Origin: Muscardinus avellanarius
Taxonomy: Eukaryota > Chordata > Mammalia > Rodentia > Gliridae
DNA: 64,000 nucleotides
Assembly (NCBI GenBank): GCA_963383645.1
Contig: OY726571.1
Coordinates: 25,281,616-25,345,615, forward strand
Direction: 5' to 3'
Below, piece after piece: positions 23,060 through 33,723 of this stretch. Position 1 is the stretch's first letter; every line of letters starts with the position of its first letter. The notes beneath the pieces are model-generated. The model saw nothing but the letters and a program-made list of their open reading frames with translations, searched no databases and was not told the origin of the DNA. The position numbers and the translations under genes were made by a program.

Positions 23060-23490
23060 AATTTCTGAAATGGACCTGGACATGGTGGCACACGTTTGTA
23101 ATCCCAGTACTTAGAAAGTTGAGACAGGAGGATCACAGGTTTGCGGCCAGCCTCAGCAACTTAGGCCCTCTGCAACTTAGTGAGAACTTGTTTCAAAATA
23201 AAGAATAAAAAAATAGGAGCCAGGCGTGATGGCACATGCTTGTAATCCTAGCATTTGGGGGGCCGAGACAGGAGGATCGCAGTTCGCAGACCTCAGCTAC
23301 TTAGTGGGGCCCTCTGTAACTCAGTGAGACCCTGTTTCAAAATAAAGAATAAAAAATAGGGCAGGGGGTGTAACTCGGTGGTAGAATGCCCTCTGGGTTC
23401 CATCCCCAGGCCCACACACAAAAAAAAATAGGGCTGAGGGTATAGCTTGGAGGTAGAATGCCCCTGGGTTTCATCCATAGTTCTGCAGAA
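23060..23490 (+). mobile_element. B1-ID SINE interrupted by another B1-ID SINE
   Basis: An outer SINE starts at about 23065 ('ctggacatggtggcacacgt') and resumes at about 23430 ('gctgagggtatagcttgg'). A complete inner SINE (about 23218-23428, 'gccaggcgtgatggcacatg') sits between, flanked by 'aaaaaatagg' on both sides as its target-site duplication. Confidence 0.88.
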
Positions 23491-23498
23491 GAAAGAAA

Positions 23499-23569
<71 letters not shown>

Positions 23570-23636
23570 GAAGGAAGGAAGGAAGAAAGAGAGGGAGGGA
23601 AAGAGAAATGAAGGAAGGAAAAGAAAGAAAGAAAAA

Positions 23637-23676
<40 letters not shown>

Positions 23677-23726
23677 GAAGGAAGGAAGGAAGGAAGGAAG
23701 AAAGGAAGGAAGAAAGAGAGAGGAGT
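23488..23726 (+). repeat. long (GAAA)n/(GGAA)n purine tract
   Basis: About 240 bp with no pyrimidine except one T near 23610, alternating between GAAA-rich and GGAA-rich blocks. It grew from the tail of the preceding SINE. It is polymorphism-prone and able to form H-DNA in principle. Confidence 0.95.
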
Positions 23727-23785
23727 TTCAGCAATGGAAAACAAGAAAATTCCTGTCAGAACTGAAATTAAAAATGTAAGAGACA

Positions 23786-24003
23786 GCTGGGCATGGTGGT
23801 ACAGGCTTGTACTCCTAGTATTTGAGAGGCTGAGACAGGAAGATCTGGGTTCCTGGCCAGCCTCAGCTACTTAGTGAGGCGCTCCACAACTTAGTGAGAC
23901 CCTGTTTCAAAATTAAAAAAAAAAAAAAAGAAAATCAGGCTGGGGCTGTAATTTGGAGGCCACTGGGCTCAATCCCTAGCACCACAAAAAGAATAGAAGA
24001 GAA
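23786..24003 (+). mobile_element. B1-ID SINE that hosts the composite element in its target-site duplication
   Basis: A full dimer from 'gctgggcatggtggtacagg' to 'ccctagcaccac' plus a purine tail. Its 5' target-site copy 'aaaatgtaagagaca' is at 23771-23785. The matching 3' copy is now 4.6 kb away at 28649-28663, because the composite retroelement inserted inside that copy. Confidence 0.9.
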
Positions 24004-24020
24004 AAGAAAATGTAAGAGGA

Positions 24021-25038
24021 GACCCCTGGAGAAACCAGGCCCAGTAAGACGCTGGGTTCTGGGTGGGGGTCGCGGGCGGGGCACGCCTAATGGGGCCCGG
24101 GTCGCGGGACTCTGGGCCCCTGCCGAACTGCGCGTAGCACGCCAGACCCCTGGAGAAACCGGACCCAGTAAGACGCTGGGTTCTGGGCGGGGGTCGCGGG
24201 CTGGGCACGCCAGATGGGGCCCGGGTCGCGGGACTCTGGGCCCCTGCCGAACTGCGCATAGCACGCCAGACCCCTGGAGAAACCAGACCCAGTAAGACGC
24301 TGGGTTCTGGGCAGGGGTCGCGGGCTGGGCATGCCAGATGGGGCCCGGGTCGCGGGACTCTGGGCCCCAGGCAGAACTGCGCGTAGCACGCCAGACCCCT
24401 GGAGAAACCAGGCCCAGTAAGACGCTGGGTTCTGGGCAGGGGTTGCGCGCGGCGCACAAAAGCCGGGGCCTGGGTCGCGGGACCCTGGGCCCCGGGCCGA
24501 ACTGCGCGTAGCACGCCAGACCCCTGGAGAAACCAGGCCCAGTAAGACGCTGGGTTCTGGGTGGGGGTCGCGGGCGGGGCACGCCTAATGGGGCCCGGGT
24601 CGCGGGACTCTGGGCCCCTGCCGAACTGCGCGTAGCACGCCAGACCCCTGGAGAAACCGGACCCAGTAAGACGCTGGGTTCTGGGCGGGGGTCGCGGGCT
24701 GGGCACGCCAGATGGGGCCCGGGTCGCGGGACTCTGGGCCCCTGCCGAACTGCGCATAGCACGCCAGACCCCTGGAGAAACCGGACCCAGTAAGACGCTG
24801 GGTTCTGGGCGGGGGTCGCGGGCTGGGCACGCCAGATGGGGCCCGGGTCGCGGGACTCTGGGCCCCTGCCGAACTGCGCGTAGCACGCCAGACCCCTGGA
24901 GAAACCGGACCCAGTAAGACGCTGGGTTCTGGGCGGGGGTCGCGGGCTGGGCATGCCAGATGGGGCCCGGGTCGCGGGACTCTGGGTCCCAGCCGAACTG
25001 CGAGTAGCACGCCAGACCCCTGGAGAAACCGGGCTCAG
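24021..25038 (+). repeat. 124-bp monomer array at the 5' end of the composite element
   Basis: Units begin 'gacccctggagaaacc' at 24021, 24145, 24269, 24394, 24519, 24643, 24767 and 24891, with a partial unit at 25015. Six intervals are 124 bp and two are 125 bp. Units are nearly identical except the fourth (24394-24518), which differs in its middle. CpG is abundant ('gtcgcggg', 'ctgcgcgtagc'). Tandem 5' monomers that act as promoters are known from mouse L1, so a promoter role is a fair inference. The long antisense open frames here exist only because 124 is not a multiple of three and no phase has a stop. Confidence 0.93.
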
Positions 25039-25542
25039 AACAGAAAAAGATAAAGAAAAATATCGGAGAGGTGGTAAGAAAGCCGTTATGGATGCCAGGA
25101 CACTGGAGATGCAGACAAAACTTATCTAAATGCACTGGAACTTATGGAAAAATTCGCCGTGAAAGAGGACTGCTATTTCTCTATATTGTTAAGAATCTCA
25201 GACATCACATATAAGGAGAGAGCTTAGCGGAGACCAAGGAGAAATGCGGTGTTGAAAGAGTTCTTCGCGATGGTGGTGGAGACTTGTATTCAGGAGAAGC
25301 AGAAACCGGATCTTACCAACTTTATTTTTTTGGAGAAATTACACTAAATGTCGAATGCTACCATCACGCATGCTTAGGAACACTGGACAACTTTCAGAGT
25401 GGAAAAAGAGCCTGGGAAGGATTTGAAACGGTGGAGGCAGTGACAATGCCAGTGGCCAATATTCGGGGGAGGCAGAGATCTGATACATTACAACTGGAAC
25501 CTTTGAAATAATAACCACAGAGACAGTGATCGGAACCTGCTG
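25039..25542 (+). other. single-copy middle segment of the composite element
   Basis: About 500 bp linking the monomers to the VNTR, of ordinary base composition. It has an open frame of 75 codons (25284-25511) with no motif I recognise and no sign that it is translated. It may be decayed L1 5' UTR/ORF1-proximal sequence, but I could not match it to anything. Confidence 0.6.
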
Positions 25543-28190
25543 AGGGGTTAGGCGGGCGCTGGGGCCAGTGGCCGACATCTGAGCTTGCTGTGAGGCAAGG
25601 CCACTACTGAGGCCTCCGTGGCCGGGATTGGAACCTGCAGAGGGGTTAGTCCGATGCTGGGGCCAGCGAGGCCGGCATTGGAGCCTGCCATGATGCAAAG
25701 CTTGTGCTAGGGCCTCCGAGGTCTGGTCCGGAACTTGCTGAGGGGTTAGGCCGGTGCTGGGGTCAGCGAGGCCGGCATCGGAGCCTGCCGTGAGGCAAGG
25801 CCAGTGTTGGGGCCCCCGAGGACGGGACCGGAGCCTGCTGAGGGGTTAGGCCGGTGCTGGGGCCAGCGAGGCTGGCATCAGAGCCTGCCATGAGGCAAGG
25901 CCGGTACTTGGGCCTCCGAGGCCAGGATAAGAGCCTGCCGAGGGGTTAGGCCGGTGCTGGGGCCTCCGAGGCCAGGATAAGAGCCTGCTGAGGGATTAGG
26001 CCGGTGCTGGGGCCAGCGAGGCCGGCATTGGAGCCTGCCTTGAGGCATGACCAGTGCTGGGGCCTCCGAGGCCGGGATCGGAGCCTGCCGAGGGGTTAGG
26101 CCGCTGCTGGGGCCAGTGAGGCCGGCATCGGAGCCTGCCTTGAGGCAAGGCCGGTACTGGGGCCTCCGAGGCCAGGACAAGAGCTTGCCGAGGGGTTAGG
26201 CCGGTGCTGGGGCCAGCGAGGCCGGCATCGGAGCCTGCCGTGAGGCATGACCAGTGCTGGGGCCGCTGAGGCCGGGATCGGAGCCTGCCGAGGGGTTAGG
26301 CCGCTGCTGGGGCCAGCGAGGCCGGCATCGGAGCCTGCCGTGAGGCAAGGCCGGTACTGGGGCCTCTGAGGCCGGGATCGGAGCCTGCCAAGGGGTTAGG
26401 CCGCTGCTGGGGCCAGCGAGGCCGGCATCGGAGCCTGCCGTGAGGCAAGGCCGGTACTGGGGCCTCCGAGGCCAGGATAAGAGCCTGCCGAGGGGTTAGG
26501 CCGGTGCTGGGGCCAGCGAGGCCGGCATCGGAGCCTGCCTTGAGGCAAGGCCGGTACTGGGGCCTCTGAGGCCGGGATCGGAGCCTGCCAAGGGGTTAGG
26601 CCGGTGCTGGGGCCAGTGAGGCCGGCATCGGAGCCTGCCGTGAGGCAAGGCCGGTACTGGGGCCTCCGAGGCCAGGATAAGAGCCTGCTGAGGGGTTAGG
26701 CCGGTGCTGGGGCCAGCGAGGCCGGCATCGGAGCCTGCCGTGAGGCAAGGCCGGTACTGGGGCCTCCGAGGCCAGGATAAGAGCTTGCCGAGGGGTTAGG
26801 CCGCTGCTGGGGCCAACGAGGCCGGCAGCGGAGCCTGCCGTGAGGCATGACCAGTGCTGGGGCCTCCGAGGCCGGGATCGGAGCATGCCGCGGGGTTAGG
26901 CCGGTGCTGGGGCCAGCGAGGCCGGCATCGGAGCCTGCCGTGAGGCAAGGCCGGTACTGGGGCCTCCGAGGCCAGGATAAGAGTCTGCCAAGGGGTTAGG
27001 CCGGTGCTGGGGCCAGCGAGGCCGGCATCGGAGCCTGCCTTGAGGCATGACCAGTGCTGGGGCCTCCGAGGCCGGGATCGGAGCCTGCCGAGGGGTTAGG
27101 CCGCTGCTGGGGCCAGCGAGGCCGGCATCGGAGCCTGCCGTGAGGCAAGGCCGGTACTGGGGCCTCTGAGGCCGGGATCAGAGCCTGCCGAGGGGTTAGG
27201 CCGCTGCTGGGGCCAGTGAGGCCGGCATCGGAGCCTGCCGTGAGGCAAGGCCGGTACTGGGGCCTCTAGGCCAGGATAAGAGCCTGCCGAGGGGTTAGGC
27301 CGGTGCTGGGGCCAGCGAGGCCGGCATCGGAGCCTGCCGTGAGGCAAGGCCGGTACTGGGGCCTCCGAGGCCAGGATAAGAGTCTGCCAAGGGGTTAGGC
27401 CGGTGCTGGGGCCAGCGAGGCCGGCATCAGAGCCTGCCTTGAGACATGACCAGTGCTGGGGCCTCCGAGGCCGGGATCGGAGCCGGCCGAGGGGTTAGGC
27501 CGCTGCTGGGGCCAGCGAGGCCGGCATCGGAGCCTGCCGTGAGGCAAGGCCGGTACTGGGGCCTCCGAGGCCAGGACAAGAGCCTGCCGAGGGTTTAGGC
27601 CGGTGCTGGGGCCAGCGAGGCCGGCATCGGAGCCTGCCTTGAGGCAAGGCCGGTACTGGGGCCTCTGAGGCCGGGATCGGAGCCTGCCGAGGGGTTAGGC
27701 CACTGCTGGGGCCAGTGAGGCCGGCATCGGAGCCTGCCGTGAGGCAAGGCCGGTACTGGGGCCTCCGAGGCCAGGATAAGAGCCTGCTGAGGGGTTAGGC
27801 TGGTGCTGGGGCCAGCGAGGCCGGCATCGGAGCCTGCCTTGAGGCAAGGCCGGTACTGGGGCCTCGAGGCCAGGATAAGAGCCTGCCGAGGGGTTAGGCC
27901 GGTGCTGGGGCCAGTGAGGCCGGCATCGGAGCCTGCCGTGAGGCATTACCAGTGTCGGGGCCTCCGAGGCCGGGACTGGAATCCTGCCAAGGGGTTAGAC
28001 TGGTGCAGGGGCCAATGGCCAGCATCGGAGCCTGGCGTGAGGCAAGTTCACTCCTGCGGCCTCCAAGGTCGGGACAAAAGCCAGCTTAGGGGTTTGACCG
28101 GTTCAGGGGCCAGCGAGACCAGAACTGGGTCCTCCCATGAGGCAAGGCCGCTGCGTGAGCCAGCGAGGTCTGGATCAGTCCACTGAGTAG
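25543..28190 (+). repeat. VNTR of 100-bp units, each two diverged 50-bp halves
   Basis: Half A starts 'aggggttaggccggtgctgg' and half B starts 'tgaggcaaggccggtactgg'. Both end in 'gagcctgcc'. A halves start at 25543, 25641, 25741, 25841, 25941, 25991, then every 100 bp from 26091 to 27191, then 27290 to 27790 every 100, 27889, 27990 and 28088. The 50-bp step at 25941-25991 is an A/B hybrid. B halves occur in three forms: 'caagg..aggataa', 'catga..gggatcgg' and 'caagg..ctgaggccgggatcgg'. Edge units are the most diverged. A 100-bp period cannot keep a reading frame, so it is not coding. Confidence 0.95.
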
Positions 28191-28603
28191 CCAGGGCACT
28201 ACTGGGACCATCAAGAGTGGGATTGGTACTTGCAACGCAGCATGCACAGAGAAATATCGCAGAAAATATAAATCAGACGCTTCCCTTAATCAGCAATAAC
28301 TAGGAGGAAACGGGCAACAGGAAGAGGTTGAGCTATAGAAAGGGCCCTATAGTGAAGCAACTAATGTGACCAATCAGAGGGTATGTAATACTGGAGGACG
28401 GAGCCTCTTTAAAATGCAGGAGGTACATAAACAAATGTATCAAAGTAAATCACCAAAGAAGTGTGGGATGGAGGGAGGGTGAGGGAATGGGACGGGGGCT
28501 GCAGGAGGGCTAATTGGATGATGTGTGCTTGTATATCCTCTCAAGTCTTGTACTCCAATGTGATTGATATATGACTACAATGCACCAATTTAAAAAATAA
28601 ATT

Positions 28604-28647
<44 letters not shown>
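28190..28647 (+). other. 3' module of the composite element with poly(A) tail
   Basis: It contains 'gaccaatcagaggg' (CCAAT, about 28368), a G-rich run with several GGG tracts (about 28466-28508) like the polypurine tract of L1 3' UTRs, and an end 'atgactacaatgcaccaatt' resembling the L1 3' end seen at 12340. The region at about 28590-28647 is the A-rich end, with a pure A run of about 40. The L1-like end explains recognition by L1 reverse transcriptase. Confidence 0.72.
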
Positions 28648-28649
<2 letters not shown>

Positions 28650-28663
28650 AAATGTAAGAGACA

Positions 28664-29869
28664 TGATTTGGGGAGGGGAGGCTTGAAAGTCTGTCCTTTT
28701 CATGTGTCGGAAAACAGGGCACTTATTAAAATGCCATGCACAGAAATCTCTCCACAGAAAGCGCAAAGCCAACGGTTTTAAAGAGCAAAGTAAATATTCC
28801 CAACTGCTAGTATTTCATCAAGTACATGCTAGAAAGAAACAAAGGTAGCACACTAGACTCGAATATCAAAAGACAACATCCAAGAGACAATTCTGTCAAC
28901 AGAGTCAAGAGTGATAACGGGTAAAAAGAAACCAAGCAAGATTAAAGACATTTCCTGCAGACATTTTAAATATGCAACAAAAGAATAAAGGATGATAGTA
29001 GCTTAGGAACTAAAAATAGATTAAAGTTTAGCCAGAAGAAATGGGAGGGAAAGGATCTTTAAAAGGAGCACTGCACAGAATTATTTTCAGGATAAAGTAC
29101 AGAGAAGGGACTCATTCTTAGAGAGGGATGGTGGAAACTGTGACCTGCTGCCCAGACTCCTCTGTACCTCAACGGCTGAGAGCCTTGTGGGCCCTCTGTT
29201 GGCAGCCCCGTGGAGGATTGCTCTTCCAAGAGCCTTCCCTGGGGCAGCCCACAGCCAGTGACTGTTCGTTTAGGAGTCCAGCCACCTTGACCCAACCCAG
29301 GACAGCTCTCAGGAGCCTTCCGGTCCCACAGTGCACTGTAGGGCTGGTTGAGACGTCATCTGGTCTGCTACACAACTTGCCTTCTCCTTCTACCCTCGTC
29401 TGCTTCCTCCCCTCCCTCTCTAACATGTTGATAGCAAACATATCGCATGATAATATCCTGACCAGTAAACTTCACCTCAGAGTCTGCCTTCCTGCGTATC
29501 CAACTTGTGAGAGGTGAACCAGTGATGAATGAACAAGTGAATTTATATGTGATCTCACCAGGGAGTGGGATGTGAAGATGTTAAGCAGAAGAAAAGCTCC
29601 TGTGCTTAGAACCTGACTGCTTTGCTCTTTGAAGCTAGGATAGTCTGAGAAAACTTTTGGTTTTCTGAGTTGCCAACACATAAGCTTTTCTGGGTGACTT
29701 TCCATACCCAAACCCTAACCCAGACACACCCACAAGTGTGCTTTACTAATTTTCTAGGCACCTCTCCATCCAGCCAAGTTGGCAACCAAGATTAATCACA
29801 TTTGCTCACATTCCAGGATAAGGACTGAGCCAGTCTCTCTCTGACTCACTCTCTCTCTCTCTCTCTCTC

Positions 29870-29900
<31 letters not shown>

Positions 29901-32125
29901 GCAGGCAGCAACCCAATTTAACTAAGGGCCTCCTAATATGGAGTTTCCTTTCCTGTTGAGTACCTCGCTACATATACAAGTAATATCTAGCCCTCATCCC
30001 ATTACCATGAGGCTGGTGCTGGGATATGAGAGCTGATACCTCATTCTCTCTATACCTCATAGCTCTATCTGCAATGAGTAAAAAAGTGATAGTCTGTTTC
30101 TCTTACTTCAGGGGTCTTGTAGTCTTCTATCATCGCATGTATATAAAGCTGAGGCAGGCTTATTTATCTTTTAAGAAGAGTAAATCTTAGATTCTTTGCT
30201 GTTTGGGATTTACCAGAAACCATGTATAAATTTTGTTGATTTAATTTGGTATTGGGAAAAGAAACGAATGTTTTGAACTTCATAGCCATACAATAATCAA
30301 ATATGTCCTTAAAGTTTAAAATCCTATGCAGGTATTAGGAATTGGGTTCAGTAAATCATAGTAATAATCTTAAACTCAACTGTGATGGACATCAATAGTA
30401 TTAGATCCTTCAGGTGTGGTACCTACTTAACTATATGCTTGCTTAATTAATAGTTGCTAAATTTGGAATATATATATATATATATCCATAAATTCAAATT
30501 GCAAATGTAATGTGTCTATATTCGCATTTATGACATCGTTCTATTCTTCAGCCTTCCTGTCTTCTCTCACCAGATGTGATTGTTTTATCTGCCCCACCTT
30601 CCCTGCCCTGCACCTGCCCACTCATTCTGTCTCTACTGTGTTGTGATTGCTATCTCAACAGTTTTTGGTACCTTCCCTGCAGCTTTGAGTGTTGAGCTGT
30701 TTTAATGTGTTTTATATCTCTATGATGTATACTTTTTCAACCCTGGAGTTTATTGGTTTTGCTCCGGTTCTCAGACTGGCAAATAAACACAAGTAGCCTC
30801 CAAAGACTGATAGAAGGAACTGATTTTCTATCACCGGGGATTTTCATCTTCCACAGCGGCCTCACTCCTCAGGCTATCTGAAACATCAGAATTCCTCCCA
30901 AGAACACCATGAGACAGGCACATGTTGGGAACACGAATTAAATTTTAAGAATAGCTCTCCTGACAGTGCTCTCAGAATACTCTGTCAGTTTCACATACTC
31001 TGGCAGTGAACGCAAGCATTAGAAATTCTTTTTACCTTCTTCATATTTGGTCAGGCTGCTCCCCCTCAATTGCTAGTTTTCTTCAAGTTGCCGTCTTATT
31101 GCCCATTGTCATAACAAACATTTCTGATTGCTTTATTCAAAAGGTCTACATCAAAATAGACGGCATAAGGACGTTTCTGCAAAATTGACTATTGTTGCTT
31201 AAATGCGCACTTATCAGAGAGCTCTGAAGAACTCCTTCCTAGTAAGTTTCTTCATTTACATAAGACTAATTTGCATCACAACTGTTGAAGTTTCAATGCC
31301 TTTATTTGTTTTTTTTTTCTTTTTTAGTATAAGTTCCTTAAGTTTTCTTCTTGCCTTTTTTCTTAACCCTCAGCACTCTCTTCTTGTCAATGATAATACT
31401 TAGATGAACTCTTCAATGGATAATATGGCATTGTTGCTAGGACTAGGGTGTGATGGCCCTGTGTAGCTTGGATTGCTTCCATTATTGATCATAGCCACAC
31501 CAAATATTCTAAAATAGTGTTTTTCTGTTTAGTTGAACTCTCCATAATAAAGTGGTGGGGGGGAGGTGGAGAGACAAGGCAAGTCACTGACTTGAAAGTA
31601 CAAGGTGTTTGGAGAAGATGTTATCTAGATCAGAATAACAAGAAAGTCTTTTTTGAAGTATCTATTCAGGGTTGACAGGTGAGACTTCAGCACACCTTCA
31701 GTAGCTCAATCACAATAATTCCTTCTGCTCTAATTACTATACAGAGGAGAACGAGGGAAGCAAGTACCTCAGCAGTTATTGCTGCACTGGGATTGGTAAA
31801 GTACCAGGAAGGTAGCCTGGAATGTCAGTCCAGGGGATTCTAGCTGAGAGTCAAATGGGAACTTGAAGCTCACCTGGGTTTGGACTTAAGGACCAATAAA
31901 AAACAGAAAATCACGGGGAGATGAGGATGAAATTCAAAGTGCTTCTATGAAGCCTGGGTTGGGATAAGATCTGTTTGGGCTTTGGGGCGGGAAGAATATG
32001 GCATAAAATCCACACGGGGGCAGCCAGAGTAGGTGTGGAGAGGAGTCTGGGCACACAAGGGCCGTGGTTCTGCTTTGGGGCTGTCATGATCCCTCTGACT
32101 TCTTTCATTCCCAGTGAGCTTGACT
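28664..32125. other. mostly unique sequence with a CT/C/CA patch
   Basis: No gene or datable transposon was supported. Simple sequence at 29837-29900 runs from (CT)n through an uninterrupted C run of 17 to (CA)n, and a short (TA)n lies at about 30470-30486. Open frames at 29059-29517 overlap on both strands and look random. Confidence 0.45.
29837..29900. repeat. compound (CT)n-C17-(CA)n microsatellite
   Basis: Successive CT dinucleotides, a homopolymer of C, then CA dinucleotides. The C run is unusual in length and a likely assembly or sequencing weak point. Confidence 0.95.
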
Positions 32126-32127
32126 TC

Positions 32128-32250
32128 GATGTGTTCATCCATTCAGTAAGTAGACAGCAAATCGAATGTACAAGACATTGCACCAGGTGACATGCAAATT
32201 AGATAAGGTAGGAGAATTACCCTATCGTGGGAGAGTATACTCTAGGCCTC
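32128..32250 (-). repeat. L2 LINE fragment
   Basis: 'catccattcagtaagtagac', 'gtacaagacattgcaccagg' and 'gggagagtatactcta' follow the reverse complement of the L2 3' end. Weak but ordered similarity. Confidence 0.5.
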
Positions 32251-32558
32251 TACTTCCTAAACTATGTGTGAAGAATCATTACTATTACAATAAAGTATAA
32301 AATATTTCTTGGCACTTTATTTCTGTTTTCAAATGAGTTTGGTAAATGCTCTATTGTATACCACTCTTGGACAATTACAATGTGTATTAGCAGAGGAAAA
32401 GGTACTGAAATTTCCTGAAAAGCAAGAATCATTTAACTCGTCATTTCAGTTTATTTGACCATAGAACTCTATTTTTCTCATAATAATTCATAATATTCTA
32501 AGTGAAAGATATTCTTTAAACATTTATAAGTAATGGTTTAAAGTCTAGTAAGTCTATA

Positions 32559-32775
32559 AGCGGGGCATGGTGGTCCATGCTTGTAATCCCAGTATTCGGG
32601 AGGCTGAGACCGGGGGATCATGATTCACAGACAACCTCAGCTACTTAGTGAGGCCCTCTGCAACTTAGTGAGACCCTATTTCAAAATAAAGAATACAAAA
32701 TAGGACAGGGGGTGTATCTCAGAGGTTGAATGCCCCTGGGTTCCATCCCCAGACTCACAAAAATAATTTAAAAAT
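32559..32775 (+). mobile_element. B1-ID SINE, 'ttcacagacaacc' subtype
   Basis: A full dimer from 'gcggggcatggtggtccatg' to 'ccatccccagactcacaaaa'. Flanks share 'aaagtctagt(a/c)agtct' at about 32540 and 32778 as target-site duplication. Confidence 0.92.
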
Positions 32776-33723
32776 AAAGTCTAGTCAGTCTAATGTCTGG
32801 ACTTCCACAGGGCCAGTTTCTATTGACTGCTTTTTTTTTTTTTTTTTTAATCCTGTTTATGGGCTATACTTGCCTCGCAAGTAGGATTTTTCATGTAGAA
32901 AGAACTCTGAGTCAGGTCACATATCGACAAGTTCTAAGAGTGAAGCTTTTCAGTGAACCGACAGACAAGTAGTGACAATCTCTGAGGACCGGACTTGTAG
33001 AGAGAGCCACACCTGCTCTGTCCCCTTTAGTAGATGCTACAGACTGCTGGTTTTCACAGTTACCATGGTTATAAAGTGGTTGGCTTTTCAACCTGTAGCA
33101 GATTCTGGAGATGGGGATGGAATTAGGGCAAGTTAAAAATGACACAAGGCTGTTGTTCTTCTGAGGTTCTCTCTGCCAGTCTTCATGATAAACATCCTGC
33201 AGGTCGCTACAAGCCTTCAGTTAATTTCTGGAGTTTTGAAAAAGTTGAACTTGACAGTTTTTTTCCAGTGTTCTCCATGTTTTTATGGATGGGTAGATTT
33301 CTGCAGTTCCTTATTCCACCATTCTCTCAACACATTTTTATGCCATCTTACTAAAAATTTCCATACAAGGAATTTCCGTGTCCTCTGTCAATTTTGCTTA
33401 GAAAATCCCCATTCCTGGATCAAATGTCTAGTCCTCACTGCAGCCTCCACCCACTTCCTTTTTGTTCTTCCTTTTCCCTAGAATAATTCATTATACCCAT
33501 AAGACATTGTTTATATATTAAATAGCACTAATGATTTGGCCTTATGCTTAGTTGTTTCAGAACTCCGCATTTGGTTATGAAGGTTACATACTACATACCC
33601 CAGGGGACATTATTAACAGTAATCTTGGAGTTATATAATGAATAGTCTGCATGATCATATGTGGATACCTTGTGTCTGTCTCCTCCAGTTAATATGAAAT
33701 ACTAAAGATAGCAATAATACATT

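Larger units (their letters stand above)
24019..28647 (+). mobile_element. composite VNTR-bearing non-LTR retroelement (SVA-like plan)
   Basis: 4,629 bp. Order of parts: eight 124-bp GC-rich monomers, about 500 bp of unrecognised sequence, about 26 units of a 100-bp VNTR, a single-copy 3' module with a G-rich tract and L1-like end, and a pure A tail of about 40. The bracketing duplication contains at least 'gaaaatgtaagag' (24006-24018 and 28648-28660), the hallmark of L1-type target-primed reverse transcription. No reverse transcriptase or endonuclease frame is present, so it is non-autonomous. Base composition changes abruptly from AT-rich flanks to a CpG-rich interior. It could be an internally deleted L1 with an amplified 5' UTR, or a fusion of unrelated parts. 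The sequence does not settle which. Confidence 0.85.

Noticed and set aside
23935..25135. Two very long minus-strand open frames (about 340 and 390 codons)
   Set aside because: They are readings of the 124-bp monomers of the composite element. The period shifts the frame each unit, the same peptides reappear in several frames, and the frames run on into SINE sequence.
25339..28186. Repeated open frames rich in R, P and G across the VNTR
   Set aside because: The 100-bp period is not a multiple of three. Stops are avoided only because the unit is GC-rich. No start context or conserved protein is visible.
24021..28190. CRISPR-like array or bacterial insertion
   Set aside because: Units are contiguous with no unique spacers, and the flanks are mammalian SINEs with a poly(A) tail and target-site duplication.
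24021..28190. Centromeric or telomeric-type satellite
   Set aside because: Two different arrays occur in a fixed order inside one target-site duplication with a poly(A) end, which a satellite would not show.
6640..28190. Homology between the L1M minisatellite-like tract (6640-7890) and the composite's VNTR
   Set aside because: Both share 'gctggggc'/'ggcctgg'-like words on the plus strand, but the L1 runs on the minus strand and the composite on the plus strand, so the resemblance has the wrong orientation and is probably compositional.
29701..29725. Telomere-like 'ccctaaccc'
   Set aside because: Only about one and a half units. Chance occurrence is likely.
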